From the IMG/VR virus record IMGVR_UViG_3300044712_002668, positions 186,001 to 250,000 of that record: 64,000 nt of DNA, one strand, 5' to 3'. Source of the stretch: a virus. Under the pieces are notes generated by a model. The model was not told the DNA's origin and did not search any database. It worked only from the letters and a program-made list of their open reading frames with translations. Below, in pieces: positions 62,368 through 64,000 of this stretch. Positions within the stretch are counted from its first letter, which is position 1. Every line of letters starts with the position of its first letter. Both the position numbers and the translations under genes were made by a program.

Positions 62368-62603
62368 AAGTATTGATTCTTAAAAAAGATGATTGGATGA
62401 TACCGGAATCTTATTGTCATTATACAAAGGGAAATGGTGATACTGAGACTGGTGGCTGGGGAGATGGTTCTGGTAATGGGATCGGAGATTTGGGAGGAAT
62501 AAATCGTCATGGTTTTGTAAATGGTGAAGGTCAGGCGAGTGGTATGGCAAATGGAGATGGCCAAGGTTGGGGCGATGGATGTTCAGAACTCCTAATGATA
62601 TGA
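62364..62603 (+). CDS. Gly-rich leader-family protein G9
   Basis: 79 residues. Leader MKVLILKKDDWMIPE, Gly repeats, and an atypical end GWGDGCSELLMI that overlaps the next gene by ATGA. Confidence 0.75.
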   Translation: MKVLILKKDDWMIPESYCHYTKGNGDTETGGWGDGSGNGIGDLGGINRHGFVNGEGQASGMANGDGQGWGDGCSELLMI

Positions 62604-62791
62604 AAATAAAAAACATTCTAGATTTTCTCGTAACAACAATAATAAAATTGATTGGATTTGAGGACATCAGGGATGCCGAATTGTTTTTTGGTAAACCGAT
62701 ATCAAATTGTTATAATGATGATTTGTCATTGACTGAAAATAAAAATATAATCGTAGAATTTATTAAGAAGAAAAACTTTGGTAGAAACTAA
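62600..62791 (+). CDS. Hypothetical protein interrupting the Gly-rich cluster
   Basis: 63 residues, not Gly-rich: KIKNILDFLVTTIIKLIGF helix then mixed sequence. Coupled to G9. Not recognised; may serve the cluster or be an insertion. Confidence 0.5.
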   Translation: MKIKNILDFLVTTIIKLIGFEDIRDAELFFGKPISNCYNDDLSLTENKNIIVEFIKKKNFGRN

Positions 62792-62792
62792 T

Positions 62793-63038
62793 ATGAAAGT
62801 TATTATCCTGAATAAAGAGGATTGGCAGCTACCAGAAGAGAGAGGGCGTGCGCAAGGTTCTGGATTTGGAAGTGGTATAGATGGTTTTTATATTGCCAAT
62901 GGTTCCGGTGTATCTTCCGAATTTATAACTGGCAGGGGTCAAGGTTGCGGCAATCACCATTTCAATAATGGTAGTCATGGAATGGGATTTGGAAATGCTA
63001 GGGGACATGGTGAAGGTAACGGACTAGGTTGGGAATAA
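62793..63038 (+). CDS. Gly-rich leader-family protein G10
   Basis: 81 residues. Leader MKVIILNKEDWQLPE, His/Asn-containing repeats (GCGNHHFNNGSHGMG), end GEGNGLGWE. Stop overlaps G11's ATG. Confidence 0.75.
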   Translation: MKVIILNKEDWQLPEERGRAQGSGFGSGIDGFYIANGSGVSSEFITGRGQGCGNHHFNNGSHGMGFGNARGHGEGNGLGWE

Positions 63039-63274
63039 TGAAAGTTATTATCCTGAATAAAGAGGATTGGATGATAGAAGATAGTGGTTTTGGTGGTGGT
63101 CACGGTGAAGGCTGGCCAAATGTAACTGGTAAAGGTTATGGCGATTATAAAACAGCACATAATTATGGCCGTGGAGCCGCCGATGGAATTGCCGATAATA
63201 TTGATACTCTAAATTATGGGGATGGAAATGCTATTGGTTGTGGTGATGGAGATGGTCAAGGTTTTGGAAATTGA
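63038..63274 (+). CDS. Gly-rich leader-family protein G11
   Basis: 78 residues. Leader MKVIILNKEDWMIED, repeats interrupted by KTAHNYGRGAADGIADNIDTL, end GDGDGQGFGN, reminiscent of acidic calcium-binding GGxGxD repeats. Confidence 0.75.
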   Translation: MKVIILNKEDWMIEDSGFGGGHGEGWPNVTGKGYGDYKTAHNYGRGAADGIADNIDTLNYGDGNAIGCGDGDGQGFGN

Positions 63275-63276
63275 TT

Positions 63277-63516
63277 ATGAAAGTAATGATTCTTAAGAAA
63301 GAAGATTGGATGATAAAGGAAGATAGAGGCTTTGGTGAAGGTGAAGGTTGTGGCGGGGTTCCTAGTTATCATCTTGCTTCTGTTGGATATGGAGAAAGTT
63401 CTTCTTTTCGGAAGGGGGATGGAAACGGTCTGGGGGAAGGTCAAGATGCATGCAACGGACGCGGCTTCTGTCACTATGGTTGTGGAGATGGCTCCGGTTG
63501 TGGATATGGAAAATGA
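63277..63516 (+). CDS. Gly-rich leader-family protein G12
   Basis: 79 residues. Leader MKVMILKKEDWMIKE, repeats with three Cys near the end (DACNGRGFCHYGCGDGSGCGYG). Coupled to G13 by ATGA. Confidence 0.75.
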   Translation: MKVMILKKEDWMIKEDRGFGEGEGCGGVPSYHLASVGYGESSSFRKGDGNGLGEGQDACNGRGFCHYGCGDGSGCGYGK

Positions 63517-63749
63517 AAGTAATTATTTTAGATAAAGAAGATTGGTTAAAGAAAGAATGTAGTTTTGGATGTGGTTATTGCGCTCAATATGGTATAGCCG
63601 AAGGTAGTGGTGTTTATTCTGGTAATTGCCTTGATTCTGGTATTACTCAAGATGGATCTGGAGAAGCTGATGGTTCCAGCTGTGGTGAAATGTTTTCTTG
63701 TTTAGGAAGAGGGTATTGTACAGGATCTGGTGGTGTATATTTGAGGTGA
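63513..63749 (+). CDS. Gly-rich leader-family protein G13
   Basis: 78 residues. Leader MKVIILDKEDWLKKE, the most Cys-rich copy (CSFGCGYC ... CGEMFSCLGRGYC). Confidence 0.75.
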   Translation: MKVIILDKEDWLKKECSFGCGYCAQYGIAEGSGVYSGNCLDSGITQDGSGEADGSSCGEMFSCLGRGYCTGSGGVYLR

Positions 63750-63762
63750 TTGGTATTGAATA

Positions 63763-63996
63763 ATGAAAGTGCTAATCCTAAACAAAGAACAATGGTTATG
63801 GGAACAGCTTGGAGCTGGTTCAGGTAGTGGTGCTAATTATGATAGATATGCAACTGAAGGATATGGCTCTACATGTGATATAACTTATGGTTTTGGTTAT
63901 GGAAGAGCTGATGGTAGTGGAGATTGTAAATATGGAACAAGTACTGGGAGCGGGTATATTTTAGGTTCTGGTGATGGTCGTGGTAGCGGTGAATGA
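63763..63996 (+). CDS. Gly-rich leader-family protein G14
   Basis: 77 residues. Leader MKVLILNKEQWLWEQ, Gly/Ser/Thr/Tyr repeats with two Cys, end GSGDGRGSGE. Ends at the window edge; more copies may follow to the right. Confidence 0.75.
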   Translation: MKVLILNKEQWLWEQLGAGSGSGANYDRYATEGYGSTCDITYGFGYGRADGSGDCKYGTSTGSGYILGSGDGRGSGE

Positions 63997-64000
63997 TTCT

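Noticed and set aside
1-64000. Stop-codon reassignment as in some large phages
   Set aside because: TAA, TAG and TGA all serve as terminal codons of well-supported genes, and no gene is broken by one particular stop.

Overview
The window looks like part of a very large (jumbo-class) tailed-phage genome. It has a dense array of about 40 tRNA genes, phage lysis-type peptidoglycan hydrolases, PhoH, a Dps-like protein, HNH homing-type endonucleases, translation factor IF-1, many small uncharacterised genes in tightly overlapping strings, and no rRNA or ordinary bacterial housekeeping clusters. No capsid, tail or polymerase genes are visible here, so 'phage' is an inference from gene content and layout. 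The standard bacterial code fits every gene read.

Layout. 0-4.6 kb (+): a metabolic and lysis operon (HAD phosphatase, NadE-like protein, IF-1, macro domain, M15 peptidase, amidase). 4.6-29 kb (mostly -): tRNA array interleaved with small genes, three HNH genes, a CCA-type HD-domain protein, AAA ATPase, PurA-like synthetase, VWA protein and ATP-grasp protein. 29-40.6 kb: a zinc ribbon, PIN-PhoH, a zinc metallopeptidase, an 858-residue protein, the RNA 2'-phosphotransferase KptA/Tpt1 and a J-domain protein. 40.6-41.2 kb: AT-rich gene-free stretch with tandem GGTATATAAG copies, where strand composition and gene direction both flip (candidate replication origin). 41.2-44.4 kb (+): a markedly GC-rich island. 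44.6-64 kb (+): a long rightward string of small genes joined by ATGA/GTGA overlaps, with 14 copies of a glycine-rich protein family that all open with a MKVLILDKEDW-like leader.

The main novelty is in the tRNA array. Between ordinary tRNA genes lie eleven copies (E0-E10) of a conserved two-part RNA frame: outer stem ending AACG/CGTT, a second stem of 6-9 bp, conserved CG and TTTT internal-loop strands and usually a TTTCA|TC segment. The stems covary between copies. Two frames (E7, E10) enclose circularly permuted tRNA genes: the 3' half precedes the 5' half, and joining the halves inside the anticodon stem gives canonical tRNA-Asn(GTT) and tRNA-Ile(TAT). A third (E1) encloses a permuted class II tRNA whose acceptor stem is closed by a four-base loop. 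Others hold tRNA remnants, a normal-order tRNA-like core, or almost nothing. Two HNH genes also sit in or beside tRNA genes broken at the anticodon loop.

The same window encodes KptA/Tpt1 (removes the 2'-phosphate left by tRNA-ligase-type splicing), a Poa1/TARG1-like macro domain (acts on ADP-ribose species, the Tpt1 by-product line), an HD protein of the CCA-enzyme type, a HAD phosphatase and an NAD-synthetase-like protein. I infer a phage-encoded RNA repair or splicing set that could mature the permuted and split tRNAs. No RNA ligase or splicing endonuclease was recognised here, so the link is a hypothesis. All coordinates were read by eye; boundaries of RNA elements may be off by one or two bases.
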